The notes: a model not told the origin generated them from the letters alone. Shown: positions 1-11,600, counted from the first letter of the stretch. The stretch: DNA of 64,000 nt from Hyphomicrobiales bacterium (GCA_900472625.1 UCIT01000015.1:140624-204623), one strand, 5' to 3'. Translations and numbers: made by a program.

Positions 1-2632
1 CGATCGCCTCATCGGCCTTTGCGCCATCGGGACCACCGGCCTGCGCCATGTCAGGACGACCGCCGCCGCCCTTGCCGCCCAGCGCAGCCGATGCGACACG
101 GACCAGATCGACGGCGCTGAAGCGGCCGACGAGATCGGGCGTGACCGCAACCACCGCGCTCGCCTTGCCGTCGTCGGAGACGCCGATCAGCGTTACGACG
201 CCGGAACCGATGCTGGCCTTTCCGTCGTCGGCAAGCCCCTTCAGATCCTTGGGATCGACGCCGGAGATCGCCTTGCCGAGGAATTTCACGCCGGCGACCT
301 CGCGGACAGCTTCTTCCGAGCCGCCCTGCCCGCCGCCCATGGCGAGCTTGCGCTTGGCGTCCGCGAGTTCCTTCTCGAGCTTGCGCCGCTCGTCCATCAG
401 CGCTTCGACGCGCGATAGGACCTCGCCGGGCTGCACCTTCAGCGCGCCGGCCAGAGCCTTCACGCGCTCGTCCTGTTCGGAGAGATAGGCACGCGCCGCT
501 TCACCGGTGACCGCTTCCAGACGGCGAACGCCGGAGCTGACGGCGCTGTCGCCAAGGATGCGCACCAAACCGATGTCACCGGTCGCAGACACATGCGTGC
601 CGCCGCAAAGCTCGATCGAATACGGCTTGCCGGCCTTGGCGCCATGCAGGCCCTTGCCCATCGCCACGACGCGCACTTCATCGCCGTACTTCTCGCCGAA
701 CAGTGCCATCGCGCCTTCGGCGCGGGCATCGTCGACGCTCATCAGACGGGTCGTCACCGGCGAATTCTGCAGGATGATCTCGTTGGCCATATCCTCGACC
801 ACCTTCAGCTCTTCCTGGGACATCGGCTTCGGGTGCGAGACGTCGAAACGCAGACGATCCGGCGTCACCAGCGACCCCTTCTGGGCCACATGGGTGCCGA
901 GAACTTCGCGCAGCGCCTCGTGCAGCAGATGGGTTGCCGAATGGTTGGCGCGGATATGCGAGCGGCGGGCGTGATCGACGGTCAGAGCAACGGCGTCGCC
1001 TGATTTGATCGATCCCTCGACGACGGTGCCCGTATGCACGAACAGACCCTCGCCGCGCTTCTGCGTATCCGTGACCTCGATCTTCGCGCTATCGGACGAG
1101 ATGATACCGGTATCGCCCATCTGACCACCGGATTCGCCGTAGAATGGCGTCTGGTTGACGACGATCTGCACCTTGTCGCCGCTCTTGGCCTCGCCGACCG
1201 CAGCGCCGTCCTTGACGATCGCCTGCACAACGCCTTCGGCGGTCTCGGTGTCATAGCCGAGGAATTCGGTCGCGCCGTGCTTGTCGCGCAGCTCGAACCA
1301 GATGGTTTCCGTCGCCTTGTCGCCAGAGCCTGCCCAATGCGAGCGGGCTTCCGCCTTCTGGCGCTCCATCGCATCGGTGAAGCCGGAAAGATCGACACTG
1401 ATTTCGCGGGCGCGCAGCGCGTCCTGCGTGAGATCGAGCGGGAAGCCGTAGGTGTCGTAGAGCTTGAAGGCGGTTTCGCCGTCGAGCATGTCACCCTTGT
1501 TGAGCGTCGTCGTTGCATCCGACAGCAGCGACAGGCCGCGCTTCAGCGTCGTGCGGAACTTGGTCTCCTCGAGCTTCAGAGTCTCCGTGATCAGCGGCTC
1601 GGCGCGCACAAGCTCCGGATAGGCGCGGCCCATCTGCTGGATCAGCGCCGGCAGCAACTTCCACATCAGCGGCTCGCGGGCACCGAGCAGCTCGGCATGA
1701 CGCATGGCGCGGCGCATGATGCGGCGGAGCACATAGCCGCGGCCTTCGGCGGACGGCAGCACGCCGTCGGCGATCAGAAAGGCCGAGGAGCGCAGGTGAT
1801 CGGCGATGACGCGGTGGCTGGCGCGCTGCTCGCCCTCGGCCTTGACGCCGGTCGCCTCTTCCGACGCCTGAATCAGCGCCCGGAACAGGTCGATATCGTA
1901 ATTGTCGTGCTTGCCCTGCAGCAGCGCGGCAACACGCTCGAGACCCATGCCGGTATCGATCGACGGACGGGGCAGATCGACGCGCTCTTCCTTGGAAAGC
2001 TGCTCGTACTGCATGAAGACGAGGTTCCAGATCTCGATGAACCGATCGCCATCCTCATCCGGCGAGCCGGGAGGGCCGCCCCAGATGTGGTCGCCGTGGT
2101 CGTAGAAAATCTCCGAACACGGACCACACGGACCAGTGTCGCCCATCGCCCAGAAGTTGTCGCTGGTCGCAATGCGAATGATGCGGTCGTCAGAAAGACC
2201 GGCGATCTTCTTCCACAGGTTAAAGGCCTCGTCATCGGTGTGATAGACAGTGACCAGCAGGCGCTTGGCATCGATGCCGAACTCCTTGGTAATCAGGGTC
2301 CAGGCATGTTCGATCGCCTGCTCCTTGAAATAGTCGCCGAAGGAGAAATTGCCGAGCATTTCGAAGAAGGTATGATGGCGCGCGGTATAGCCGACGTTGT
2401 CGAGGTCGTTGTGCTTGCCACCGGCGCGCACGCACTTCTGCGCGGTCGATGCCGTCTTGTAGGGCCGCTGTTCCAGACCGGTGAAGACGTTCTTGAACTG
2501 CACCATGCCGGCATTGGTGAACATCAACGTCGGGTCGTTGCGTGGCACGAGCGGGCTCGAGGGAACGATCTCGTGGCCGTTCTTCTTGAAGTAGTCGAGG
2601 AAGGTCGACCGGATTTCGTTCACACCGCTCAT
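1..2632 (-). CDS. alaS: alanine--tRNA ligase (C-terminal end cut by window)
   Basis: Class II synthetase that charges tRNA-Ala and clears mischarged Ser/Gly-tRNA-Ala. The frame reads back from an ATG at 2630-2632 to the window edge, giving 877 codons. The family is usually about 880-890 residues, so only the last few are missing. The catalytic domain comes first. The editing domain then shows the zinc motif HxxxH (HSATH, near residue 562) and the CGGTH motif (near 676), followed by the coiled-coil C-Ala segment. recA lies directly upstream on the same strand and ends in its own terminator, so alaS is probably transcribed separately. The assignment is secure; only the C-terminus is unseen. Confidence 0.97.
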   Translation of the reverse strand, partial: MSGVNEIRSTFLDYFKKNGHEIVPSSPLVPRNDPTLMFTNAGMVQFKNVFTGLEQRPYKTASTAQKCVRAGGKHNDLDNVGYTARHHTFFEMLGNFSFGDYFKEQAIEHAWTLITKEFGIDAKRLLVTVYHTDDEAFNLWKKIAGLSDDRIIRIATSDNFWAMGDTGPCGPCSEIFYDHGDHIWGGPPGSPDEDGDRFIEIWNLVFMQYEQLSKEERVDLPRPSIDTGMGLERVAALLQGKHDNYDIDLFRALIQASEEATGVKAEGEQRASHRVIADHLRSSAFLIADGVLPSAEGRGYVLRRIMRRAMRHAELLGAREPLMWKLLPALIQQMGRAYPELVRAEPLITETLKLEETKFRTTLKRGLSLLSDATTTLNKGDMLDGETAFKLYDTYGFPLDLTQDALRAREISVDLSGFTDAMERQKAEARSHWAGSGDKATETIWFELRDKHGATEFLGYDTETAEGVVQAIVKDGAAVGEAKSGDKVQIVVNQTPFYGESGGQMGDTGIISSDSAKIEVTDTQKRGEGLFVHTGTVVEGSIKSGDAVALTVDHARRSHIRANHSATHLLHEALREVLGTHVAQKGSLVTPDRLRFDVSHPKPMSQEELKVVEDMANEIILQNSPVTTRLMSVDDARAEGAMALFGEKYGDEVRVVAMGKGLHGAKAGKPYSIELCGGTHVSATGDIGLVRILGDSAVSSGVRRLEAVTGEAARAYLSEQDERVKALAGALKVQPGEVLSRVEALMDERRKLEKELADAKRKLAMGGGQGGSEEAVREVAGVKFLGKAISGVDPKDLKGLADDGKASIGSGVVTLIGVSDDGKASAVVAVTPDLVGRFSAVDLVRVASAALGGKGGGGRPDMAQAGGPDGAKADEAI

Positions 2633-2725
2633 GCTATGCCCTTCAGTGCTGCCCGAGGGCAGGTCAAATCTTAAAAATTCAGTGGCTTTTATCGCTCGCG
2701 TTAACCACTGTCCAGCGGCCAAACA

Positions 2726-2763
2726 AAACCGGCCGCATTCCAATCAAGGAATGCGGCCGGTTT
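2726..2763 (-). terminator. recA rho-independent terminator
   Basis: A perfect 16-bp inverted repeat (2726-2741 and 2748-2763) with a 6-nt loop lies just after the recA stop codon. On the minus strand it is followed by a T-rich tract. It separates recA from alaS. Confidence 0.85.
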
Positions 2764-2789
2764 CGACATATTTGGCAATCGCCGCCGGC

Positions 2790-3866
<1,077 letters not shown>

Positions 3867-3925
3867 TCGATCCACCTTTAGGTTATTGAAGCCGCTCAAG
3901 CAATGTCGCCGCCGATGTCGATTTT

Positions 3926-3940
3926 GTACCGCATTTGTTC
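3926..3940 (-). promoter_or_regulatory. LexA (SOS) box of recA
   Basis: The plus strand reads GTAC-N7-GTTC, which on the recA strand is GAAC-N7-GTAC. This is the direct-repeat-like SOS box known from alphaproteobacteria such as Rhizobium and Rhodobacter. It lies about 60 bp ahead of the recA start. Confidence 0.85.
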
Positions 3941-4119
3941 TCATCGCGCAAGTGCCGTTCAAAGCATTGAAAGAAAAAGGTAAAACGGCCTGTGTTCTAC
4001 ATTTGTTTTATCCATGCAAAGCAAAGCCTTACGATTGCCGGCGCCGTCGCTGCGGCACTTCCCGGAGCGGTCCGATTCGGTCGAATGAACGCTCCCCAGG
4101 CGGTTTACGGGGCAGCGGC

Positions 4120-5064
4120 ATGAGCAAGAAGATTCTCGTCCTCGGCGGCGCCCACATCGACCGGCGCGGCCGCATCTCAGGCACGACGACGGAAGGCGCC
4201 AGCAATCCCGGCTCGTGGTTCGAGGAAGCCGGCGGCGGCGGCTTCAATGCCGCGCGCAATCTGGCCCGTCTCGGCTTCGACGTGACGATGATCTCGCCGC
4301 GCGGCGGCGACCCCATCGGCGAGATGGTCGGCGAAGCGGCGGATTACGCCGGTGTCCACGATCGCCCCTTCGTGTATCTCGATCGCAAGACGCCGAGCTA
4401 CACCGCGATCATCGAGCGTGACGGCAATCTGGTGATCGCGCTGGCCGACATGGATCTCTACCGCATGTTCGTGCCCCGCCGCCTGTCGATCCGCTCGGTC
4501 CGCGATGCCTTCGACGCAACCGATCTTGTGCTCTTCGACGCCAACCTGCCAGAGGAGACGCTGGCCTCGATCACCACGCGCGCCAAGGCGCTCGGCAAGA
4601 CGGTGGCGGCGATCGCCATTTCGCCGGCAAAAGCCGTGAAGCTGAAGCCCTGCATGGAGCGGATCGACTATCTCTTCCTCAACGAGGCTGAAGCCACCGC
4701 ACTCACCGGCGAGCGCCCAAACGATCCCGCCCACTGGCCGTCCCTGCTCGGTGACATCGGCCTCAAGGGCGGCGTCGTCACCCGCGGCCAGCGCGAACTG
4801 ATTGCCTTTGCCGATGGCCATGTCGTGGCGCTGCAGCCGGCGGATGTGGCGAATGTTTCGGATGTCACCGGCGCCGGTGACTCGCTCGCCTCCGGCGTCA
4901 TCGCGGCGCTGCTCGGTGGCAAGCCGATCGAAGACGCCATTCGCGAGGGTGCGGCAGCGGCGGCACTCACAGTACAATCGCCGCATGCGGTCAACGAAAA
5001 CCTCTCCGCCGATACGCTGAAACAGGCGCTGTCTCTTGTCCCGCAGGCCAGAATTCTGCATTGA
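4120..5064 (+). CDS. psuK: PfkB-family carbohydrate kinase, probable pseudouridine kinase
   Basis: A 314-residue ribokinase/PfkB-fold kinase. It has an N-terminal Gly-rich sugar-binding region (GGGGFNAARN near residues 39-48) and the C-terminal PfkB signature with TGAGDS near residue 250, where the Asp is the catalytic base. The specific role, phosphorylating pseudouridine to pseudouridine 5'-phosphate, is inferred from psuG 31 bp downstream, since the two enzymes act in sequence. I started at the ATG at 4120 (MSKKILVLGG), where the Rossmann-like first strand begins. The open frame extends upstream only as non-homologous sequence. Ribokinase-type specificity for another nucleoside cannot be excluded. 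Confidence 0.88.
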   Translation: MSKKILVLGGAHIDRRGRISGTTTEGASNPGSWFEEAGGGGFNAARNLARLGFDVTMISPRGGDPIGEMVGEAADYAGVHDRPFVYLDRKTPSYTAIIERDGNLVIALADMDLYRMFVPRRLSIRSVRDAFDATDLVLFDANLPEETLASITTRAKALGKTVAAIAISPAKAVKLKPCMERIDYLFLNEAEATALTGERPNDPAHWPSLLGDIGLKGGVVTRGQRELIAFADGHVVALQPADVANVSDVTGAGDSLASGVIAALLGGKPIEDAIREGAAAAALTVQSPHAVNENLSADTLKQALSLVPQARILH

Positions 5065-5095
5065 AGCGCCACATCAAGACGAAACGGAACATCCC

Positions 5096-6022
5096 ATGAC
5101 GAAACCTGTCTCTCCCCTGCTGCCGATTGTCTACTCCAAGGAAGTCGCCGCCGCCAAACAGCGCGGCGCGCCGATCGTGGCGCTCGAATCGACCATCATC
5201 ACCCACGGCATGCCTTATCCAGGCAACATCGCCATGGCGCGTAGCGTCGAATCGATCATCCGCGAACAGGGCGCTGTTCCGGCCACCATCGCCGTCATCC
5301 ACGGCACGCTGCATATCGGCCTCGAAGCCGATCAGCTTGAGCAGCTGGCACAGGCCAAGGATGTACTCAAGGTCTCGCGCGCCGACCTTGCCTTCGCGAT
5401 CGCCGAACGTCGCCACGGCGCCACCACGGTCGCCGCGACGATGATCGCCGCCGAGCGCGCCGGCATCAAGGTGTTCGCAACCGGCGGCATCGGCGGCGTT
5501 CATCGCGGCGCGGAAGACAGCTTCGACATCTCCGCCGATCTCGAAGAGCTCGGCCGCACCGGCGTCATCGTCGTCTGCGCCGGCGCCAAGGCGATCCTCG
5601 ACGTGCCAAAGACGCTTGAGGTGCTGGAAACCGCTGGCGTTCCCGTCGTCACCTATGAGAGCGAGGAGTTCCCGGCCTTCTGGTCGCGCGCATCCGGCCT
5701 GCGCAGCCCGCTGACCCTGAACAGCCCCGCCGCCATCGCCAATTTCCAGACGGTGCGCGAACAGCTCGGCATAGATGGGGGCATGCTCATCGCCAACCCT
5801 GTGCCGGAAGCCGATGAAATTCCGGCGGAGGAGATGGAGATCTACATCCAGCGGGCGCTCGACAGCGCCGAACGCGACGAAATTTCAGGCAAGGCGGTAA
5901 CACCTTACCTGCTCAGCACGATCTTCGACCTGACCGATGGCCAGAGCCTGAAGACCAATATCGCGCTTGTTGAGAACAATGCCCGGTTGGCCGCGGAAAT
6001 CGCTGTGGCGCTGACAGCTTGA
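5096..6022 (+). CDS. psuG: pseudouridine-5'-phosphate glycosidase
   Basis: Cleaves the C-C glycosidic bond of pseudouridine 5'-phosphate to uracil and ribose 5-phosphate, completing pseudouridine salvage with the upstream kinase. The protein is 308 residues, the normal family length. It carries the conserved N-terminal ESTIITHGMPYP segment and a GGIGGVHRG loop near residue 130, both typical of the YeiN/PsuG fold. I chose the ATG at 5096 (MTKPVSPLL), which follows the psuK stop by 31 bp; a longer frame overlapping psuK is less likely. No nucleoside transporter or regulator is adjacent, unlike the E. coli psu locus. Confidence 0.95.
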   Translation: MTKPVSPLLPIVYSKEVAAAKQRGAPIVALESTIITHGMPYPGNIAMARSVESIIREQGAVPATIAVIHGTLHIGLEADQLEQLAQAKDVLKVSRADLAFAIAERRHGATTVAATMIAAERAGIKVFATGGIGGVHRGAEDSFDISADLEELGRTGVIVVCAGAKAILDVPKTLEVLETAGVPVVTYESEEFPAFWSRASGLRSPLTLNSPAAIANFQTVREQLGIDGGMLIANPVPEADEIPAEEMEIYIQRALDSAERDEISGKAVTPYLLSTIFDLTDGQSLKTNIALVENNARLAAEIAVALTA

Positions 6023-6266
6023 GACGACATGGGTGCGGCCGTGTCGGCCGCGCCCTCGCAGCTGTCGAGAGCACACGCCTTCGGCAAACCTTCGCAAGTG
6101 CTGATGGCGGATGCCGTCACGTTAGATTGGCGGCGCAGAACGCCTGATGCGCAAGCGCATCCCGCCGTCATCAGCCCATAAATCCACGTTCCCCATTGAT
6201 CGCAATGGACGAACCCGGCATAGCTGCATTATGAACGTTGAAGACAATCTCCGCTAAGGCCCTGCA

Positions 6267-7103
6267 ATGGTAAATTACATCGAAGCCTCCTCCGCGCCGT
6301 CGAAAAACACGGGCGCCATCAGGCTCTACGGCGCCGACGCGTTCGAGGGCATGCGCAAGGCGTGTCAAGTCACCGCACGGTGCCTCGACGCGTTGGCCGA
6401 TATCGTGCAACCCGGCGTCACCACCGATGCGATCGATCGCTTCGTGTTCGACTTCGGCATGGACAACGGCGCCGTGCCGGCGACGCTGAACTATCGCGGC
6501 TACACCAAGTCGACCTGCACCTCGATCAACCACGTCGTCTGCCACGGCATCCCCGACGCCAAGCCGATGCGCGAAGGCGATATCGTCAATATCGACGTTA
6601 CTTATGTGGTCGATGGCTGGCACGGCGATTCCAGCCGGATGTATACCGTCGGTACCGTCAAGCGGGCCGCCGAACGGCTGCTCGAGGTCACCTATGAATC
6701 GCTCCTGCGCGGCATCGCGGCCGTGCGCCCCGGCGCGCGCACCGGTGCTATCGGCGAGGCAATCCAGACCTACGCGGAAGCCGAGCGCTGCTCGGTGGTG
6801 CGTGATTTCTGCGGCCATGGGGTCGGAGCGCTGTTTCACGACAGCCCGAATATCCTGCATTACGGCCGGTCCAGCGAGGGGCCGGAACTGCGCGAGGGGA
6901 TGATCTTCACCATCGAGCCGATGATCAATCTCGGTCGTCCGCATGTGAAAGTTCTGGCCGATGGCTGGACCGCCGTCACCCGCGACCGCTCGCTGTCGGC
7001 GCAATACGAGCACACGGTCGGCGTCACCGCCGACGGCTGCGAGATCTTCACGCTGTCGCCCGGCGGCCTCGACCGGCCGGGTCTGCCGCCGCTTTCCCGA
7101 TGA
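6267..7103 (+). CDS. map: type I methionine aminopeptidase
   Basis: Removes the initiator methionine from nascent proteins in the cytosol. The 278-residue frame shows the full set of M24 metal ligands: two Asp in [16 protein letters not shown], His in CGHGVG, Glu in TIEPM and Glu in YEHTV. The family is usually 250-280 residues. A RadC-like gene follows after only 7 bp, so the two are probably co-transcribed. The 244 bp upstream hold no gene I can support. Confidence 0.96.
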   Translation: MVNYIEASSAPSKNTGAIRLYGADAFEGMRKACQVTARCLDALADIVQPGVTTDAIDRFVFDFGMDNGAVPATLNYRGYTKSTCTSINHVVCHGIPDAKPMREGDIVNIDVTYVVDGWHGDSSRMYTVGTVKRAAERLLEVTYESLLRGIAAVRPGARTGAIGEAIQTYAEAERCSVVRDFCGHGVGALFHDSPNILHYGRSSEGPELREGMIFTIEPMINLGRPHVKVLADGWTAVTRDRSLSAQYEHTVGVTADGCEIFTLSPGGLDRPGLPPLSR

Positions 7104-7110
7104 GCTGCTG

Positions 7111-7920
7111 ATGGCAAAAGGACCGGTTCCGCACTCCGAAGACCAGCAGCTGCCCTTCGCGGCAGCCGGCGACGACAGCGTGGACGAACGGTCCTTCTTT
7201 GCCGAGCAGGCCGGCAAGCCGAGCCCGCTGAGTGTCCAGCCGGCCAAGGACGAGCATTACCACGGCCACCGTGAGCGGCTGCGGCAACGTTTCCGCGACC
7301 ACGGCGATACGGCGCTGGCCGACTACGAATTGCTGGAGCTTCTGCTCTTCCGGCTAATCCCGCGCCGCGACACCAAGCCGATCGCCAAGGCGCTGCTCGA
7401 CCGGTTCGGATCGCTCGCCGCCGTGTTCGGAGCGCCGACCGGCTTGCTGCAGGAAGTCAAAGGCGTCGGCGAGGCGGTAGCGCTCGACCTGAAGCTGATC
7501 TCGACAGTGGCGCATCGCACGCTGAAGAGCGAACTGCGCGGCAAGCAGGTGCTGTCGTCCTGGTCGTCGGTCATACAGTACTGCCATGCGGCGATGGCGC
7601 ACGAGACTCGCGAACAATTCCGCATCCTGTTTCTCGACAAGCGCAACGCACTGATCGCTGACGAGGTCCAGGGGCACGGAACCGTCGACCACACGCCGGT
7701 CTATCCGCGCGAGGTCGTCAAACGGGCGCTGGAGCTTTCTGCCACGGCCCTGATCCTCGTCCACAATCACCCGTCCGGCGATCCTACACCGTCGCGCGCC
7801 GATATCGACATGACCAAGATGATCATCGACACGGCCAAGCCGCTCGGCATTACCGTTCACGACCACATCATCATCGGCAAGGACGGCCATGCCAGCCTCA
7901 AGGGGCTGCGGCTGATCTGA
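7111..7920 (+). CDS. radC: RadC family protein (JAB/MPN domain)
   Basis: A 269-residue UPF0758/RadC-family protein. An N-terminal helix-hairpin-helix region (about residues 45-130) precedes a JAB1/MPN metalloprotease-like domain. The JAMM motif [14 protein letters not shown], with both His and the Asp intact, lies near residue 218. The historical link to DNA repair in E. coli was withdrawn, so the family's function is not settled and the name is positional. The ATG at 7111 gives a start 7 bp after map; the frame is open further upstream but overlaps map. The intact metal site suggests an active enzyme, but the substrate is unknown. Confidence 0.9.
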   Translation: MAKGPVPHSEDQQLPFAAAGDDSVDERSFFAEQAGKPSPLSVQPAKDEHYHGHRERLRQRFRDHGDTALADYELLELLLFRLIPRRDTKPIAKALLDRFGSLAAVFGAPTGLLQEVKGVGEAVALDLKLISTVAHRTLKSELRGKQVLSSWSSVIQYCHAAMAHETREQFRILFLDKRNALIADEVQGHGTVDHTPVYPREVVKRALELSATALILVHNHPSGDPTPSRADIDMTKMIIDTAKPLGITVHDHIIIGKDGHASLKGLRLI

Positions 7921-8221
7921 TTGGCCGGCGGCTGTCGAGCGACGGCCTCGGATTCCGCAGAAAAATCACCACCTGATATCAACGGTGGTGAAAGCCATGG
8001 CATGATTTCAGGACAGTCCGTTCTTTCTCATCGTCGGTTGTCATTCGTCAAAACACGCGGGTATTTGCGATCGGCTTTGCTGCAGTGCACGCAGAACCCG
8101 CATTTATCTCACTCATTCCTGATATTCGGCCGTAAATCATTCTGCAACATTGACCAGATACCCGTGAACGCGCCATTTTGCGTCGCAAAATGATTCCAGA
8201 TTTCCAATCGGGGCCAGCTTA
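7921..8221. other. intergenic region ahead of sthA
   Basis: 301 bp without a supportable gene. It holds an 8-bp inverted repeat at 7966-7991 (TCACCACC / GGTGGTGA) after the RadC gene, without a T-run on the plus strand, so it is at best a weak terminator. A 9-1-9 palindrome lies at 8174-8192, just before sthA. Short open frames here show no coding character. Confidence 0.6.
8174..8192. promoter_or_regulatory. 19-bp palindrome upstream of sthA, possible operator
   Basis: CATTTTGCG-T-CGCAAAATG is a perfect palindrome centred about 39 bp before the sthA start codon, where it would overlap the promoter or early leader. No T-run follows, so a terminator is unlikely. The binding protein is not known. 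Confidence 0.45.
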
Positions 8222-9628
8222 ATGTTCCAGTACGATCTCGTTGTTGTAGGTAGCGGCCCCGCGGGCCGGCGCGGCGCCATCCAGGCCGCCAAGCTCGGCA
8301 AGAAGGTGCTGGTCATCGAGCAGGGCAAACGCGTCGGCGGCGTGTCGGTGCACACCGGTACCATCCCGTCGAAAACGCTGCGCGAGACGGCGCTCAATCT
8401 TTCCGGCTGGCGCGAACGCGGCTTCTACGGCAAGGCCTACCGCGTCAAGCAGGAGATCAGCGCCGAAGACCTGCGCCGCCGCCTGCTGATCACGCTCGAC
8501 CACGAGGTCGAGGTGCTCGAGCATCAATTCGCCCGCAACCGCGTCCAGCACATGCGCGGCAAGGCAAGCTTCGTCGATGTCTCAACGCTCGAGGTGGTGA
8601 AGGACGATGGCGAAGTCATGCGGGTTACGGCCACGAGCATCCTGCTCGCCGTCGGCACCAAGCCATTTCGCCCCGACTACATTCCCTTCGACCACAAGAG
8701 CGTTCTCGACAGCGACGAGTTGCTGGAGATCGAGGAGCTGCCGCGGTCGATGGTCGTCATCGGTGCCGGTGTCATCGGCATCGAGTATGCGACGATCTTC
8801 AGCGCGCTCGATACCGCTGTCACCCTGATCGACCCGAAATCGACCATGCTCGACTTCATCGACAAGGAAATCGTCGAGGACTTCACCTACCAGCTGCGCG
8901 ACCGCAACATGAAGATCATGCTCGGCACCAAGGCGGACAAGGTAACGAAGCTCGACGACGGCAAGGTCGAGCTGATCCTCGACAATGGTCGCCGACTGGT
9001 GACAGACATGGTTCTGTTTGCCGCCGGCCGCATGGGCGCCACCGACACACTGAACCTTGCTGCCGCCGGGCTGGAAGCCGACAATCGCGGCCGGCTGAAG
9101 GTCAATCCCGAGACATTCGAAACCTCCGTGCCCGGCATCTATGCCGCCGGCGACGTCGTCGGCTTCCCGAGCCTCGCCTCGACCTCGATGGAACAGGGCC
9201 GCATCGCGGCGCGTGTGGCCGTCGGCGCCGTGGCGAAGGAGCCGCCGAAGTATTTCCCCTACGGCATCTACGCCGTCCCGGAGATTTCCACCTGCGGCCT
9301 GACGGAGGAGGAAATGAAGGAGCGCGGCATCGCCTATGAGTGCGGTATCGCCCGATTCCGCGAGACGTCGCGCGGCCACATCATGGGCCTCGACACCGGG
9401 CTTTTGAAGCTGATCTTCTCGCTGAAGACGCGCCGGCTGCTCGGCGTCCACATCGTCGGCGAAGGCGCCACCGAGCTGGTGCATATCGGCCAGGCGGTGC
9501 TCAACCTCAAGGGAACGGTCGAGTATTTCGTCGAGAATACATTCAACTACCCGACTCTCGCCGAGGCCTACAAGATCGCCGGCCTCGACGCCTGGAACCG
9601 GATGGGCGACATCAAGTCGGAACTCTGA
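8222..9628 (+). CDS. sthA: Si-specific NAD(P)+ transhydrogenase (soluble)
   Basis: Cytosolic FAD enzyme that transfers hydride between NADPH and NAD+ to balance the pyridine nucleotide pools. The 468 residues contain the FAD motif GSGPAG (about 11-16), a second dinucleotide fold with GAGVIG (about 182-187), and the C-terminal dimerisation domain of pyridine nucleotide-disulfide oxidoreductases. At the usual redox-disulfide position the sequence reads HTGTIPSKTL instead of the CxxxxC pair. That loss distinguishes SthA from lipoamide dehydrogenase and glutathione reductase. The gene stands alone, and a palindrome lies just upstream. Confidence 0.93.
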   Translation: MFQYDLVVVGSGPAGRRGAIQAAKLGKKVLVIEQGKRVGGVSVHTGTIPSKTLRETALNLSGWRERGFYGKAYRVKQEISAEDLRRRLLITLDHEVEVLEHQFARNRVQHMRGKASFVDVSTLEVVKDDGEVMRVTATSILLAVGTKPFRPDYIPFDHKSVLDSDELLEIEELPRSMVVIGAGVIGIEYATIFSALDTAVTLIDPKSTMLDFIDKEIVEDFTYQLRDRNMKIMLGTKADKVTKLDDGKVELILDNGRRLVTDMVLFAAGRMGATDTLNLAAAGLEADNRGRLKVNPETFETSVPGIYAAGDVVGFPSLASTSMEQGRIAARVAVGAVAKEPPKYFPYGIYAVPEISTCGLTEEEMKERGIAYECGIARFRETSRGHIMGLDTGLLKLIFSLKTRRLLGVHIVGEGATELVHIGQAVLNLKGTVEYFVENTFNYPTLAEAYKIAGLDAWNRMGDIKSEL

Positions 9629-9770
9629 GAGCATGAACGGCCGGTGGCGGTTGAACGCTGCCGGCTTTTGTCTTCATGAAAACAAAGCCTTGAATGCTCA
9701 TAGGCCGATGGCGTCGCTCTCATTCGAAGGCTGAAAATCCCCTTATAAAGCTTTGCTTGTATAATCGCCT

Positions 9771-11600
9771 GTGTCTGATAGCGTCCCTGCGGGGGTTCTC
9801 TCTTGCCAGCGAGTAACCGTGCGCGATCTGTCCGATACCACCAAACGGAAGTTCCAGCTCATCCTGATCAAGCCGTCGCACTATGACGACGACGGCTATG
9901 TGATCCGCTGGTGGCGTGCCTTGATCCCGTCCAACTCGCTTGCCGCGCTCTACGGCATCGCCGCCGATTGCGCGGCGCGCGAAGTGCTGGGGCCGGATGT
10001 CGGCATCGACATCACCGTGATCGACGAGACCAACACCCGCGTCAACGTCCCTTCCCTGCTCAGCCTCCTCACGGCCAACGACAATTTCGGGATGGTGGCG
10101 CTGGTCGGCGTGCAGTCGAACCAGTATCCGCGGGCGCTCGATATCGCGCGGCCGTTTCGAAACGCCGATATCCCGGTGGCGATGGGCGGTTTCCATGTGT
10201 CCGGCTGCCTCTCGATGCTCGATGGCCAGGCCGTCGGGCTCGACGCCTGCCGCGAGATGGGCGTTGCGATGTTCGCCGGCGAGGTCGAGGGCCGGCTGGA
10301 CAAGGTGCTGCAGGACGCAGCCTACGGGACGCTGGCGCCGCTCTACAATTTCATGAACGATCTGCCGAGCATAGAGGGCGCCGCCGTGCCGTTCCTGCCA
10401 AAAGCGAACGTGGCGCAGACGCTGGGGCTCAGCACCAGTTTCGATGCCGGGCGCGGCTGTCCCTATCAATGTTCCTTCTGCACGATCATCAACGTGCAGG
10501 GCCGTAAGTCACGCTTCCGCACCGCCGACGACGTCGAGAAGCTGGTGCGGATGAACTGGGCGCAGGGCATCCACAAGTTCTTCATCACCGACGACAATTT
10601 CGCCCGCAACAAGGACTGGGAAGCGATCTTCGACCGGCTGATCCAGTTGCGTGAAGAGGATGGCATTCCGCTCGGCCTGATGATCCAGGTCGATACGCTG
10701 TGCCACAAGATCCCCAATTTCATCGAGAAATCGAAGCGCGCCGGGGTGACGCGCGTGTTCATCGGGCTGGAGAACGTCAACCCGGACAATCTGACGGCAG
10801 CGAAGAAGAACCAGAACAAGATCACCGAATACCGCAAGATGCTGCTCGCCTGGAAGGCGCAGGGCATCATGACGCTGGCGGGCTACATCCTCGGCTTTCC
10901 GGCCGACACGCCTGATACCATCCGGCGCGACATCGCGATCATCCAGCACGAGTTGCCGCTTGATGTGATCGAGTTCTTCGTGCTGACCCCGCTGCCGGGA
11001 TCGGAGGATCACCAAACGCTGTTCCGCAAGGGGGTGCCGATGGATGCCGATCTCAACATCTACGATGTCGAGCATGTCTGCACCGACCACCCGAAGATGA
11101 GCAAAAAGGAGTGGGAGAGCATCTACCACGAGGCATGGTCGCTCTATTATTCCAGAGAGCACATGAAAACCCTGCTGCGCCGGGCGGTGGCCACCGGCGT
11201 GCCGCTGGCGAGCCTCGTCAAGATGCTGGTGTCGTTTGCGACCACGGTGCCGCTGGAGAACGTGCATCCGCTGCAGAGCGGGCTGTTGCGGCTGAAGCAT
11301 CCCTCGGAGCGGCGGCCGGATCTGCCGCGCGAGACCGCGCTGCTGTTCTGGCCACGCTTCGCCTGGGAGACGGCACTCAAGCACCTGTCGCTGGGCAGCA
11401 CGATCGCGGGGCTGGCGGTGAGCGCCGTCTTCATCGCGCGAAGCAGGAATGCCAAGACCTACATGGACCAGGCACTGACACCGGTCGGCGACCATGAGGA
11501 CGAGACGCTCGAGCTGTTCACCAAGACGGCGGGCGGACAGGCGGCCGTGTCGCATATCAAGAAGGTGAACGAGCTGACGCATGCCCACCGGGCGGTCTGA
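9771..11600 (+). CDS. B12-binding-type radical SAM protein with hydrophobic C-terminal segment
   Basis: A 609-residue protein of the cobalamin-dependent radical SAM class. The N-terminal 200 residues have the layout of a B12-binding Rossmann region. The radical SAM core carries CPYQCSFC, the CxxxCxxC cluster ligands, at about residues 230-237. A helical C-terminal part includes a probable transmembrane or amphipathic helix near residue 550. The substrate is unknown; relatives modify lipids, hopanoids, tetrapyrroles or peptides. The start is uncertain. A GTG at 9771 is used here, but a TATAAT-like element at 9760-9765 abuts it, so the GTG at 9819 is an alternative. No partner gene is adjacent. 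Confidence 0.8.
   Translation: MSDSVPAGVLSCQRVTVRDLSDTTKRKFQLILIKPSHYDDDGYVIRWWRALIPSNSLAALYGIAADCAAREVLGPDVGIDITVIDETNTRVNVPSLLSLLTANDNFGMVALVGVQSNQYPRALDIARPFRNADIPVAMGGFHVSGCLSMLDGQAVGLDACREMGVAMFAGEVEGRLDKVLQDAAYGTLAPLYNFMNDLPSIEGAAVPFLPKANVAQTLGLSTSFDAGRGCPYQCSFCTIINVQGRKSRFRTADDVEKLVRMNWAQGIHKFFITDDNFARNKDWEAIFDRLIQLREEDGIPLGLMIQVDTLCHKIPNFIEKSKRAGVTRVFIGLENVNPDNLTAAKKNQNKITEYRKMLLAWKAQGIMTLAGYILGFPADTPDTIRRDIAIIQHELPLDVIEFFVLTPLPGSEDHQTLFRKGVPMDADLNIYDVEHVCTDHPKMSKKEWESIYHEAWSLYYSREHMKTLLRRAVATGVPLASLVKMLVSFATTVPLENVHPLQSGLLRLKHPSERRPDLPRETALLFWPRFAWETALKHLSLGSTIAGLAVSAVFIARSRNAKTYMDQALTPVGDHEDETLELFTKTAGGQAAVSHIKKVNELTHAHRAV

Noticed and set aside
1034-2674. 546-codon open frame on the plus strand opposite alaS
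   Set aside because: It is an antisense shadow of a clear alaS; GC-rich third positions commonly keep the opposite frame open, and the translation shows no domain.
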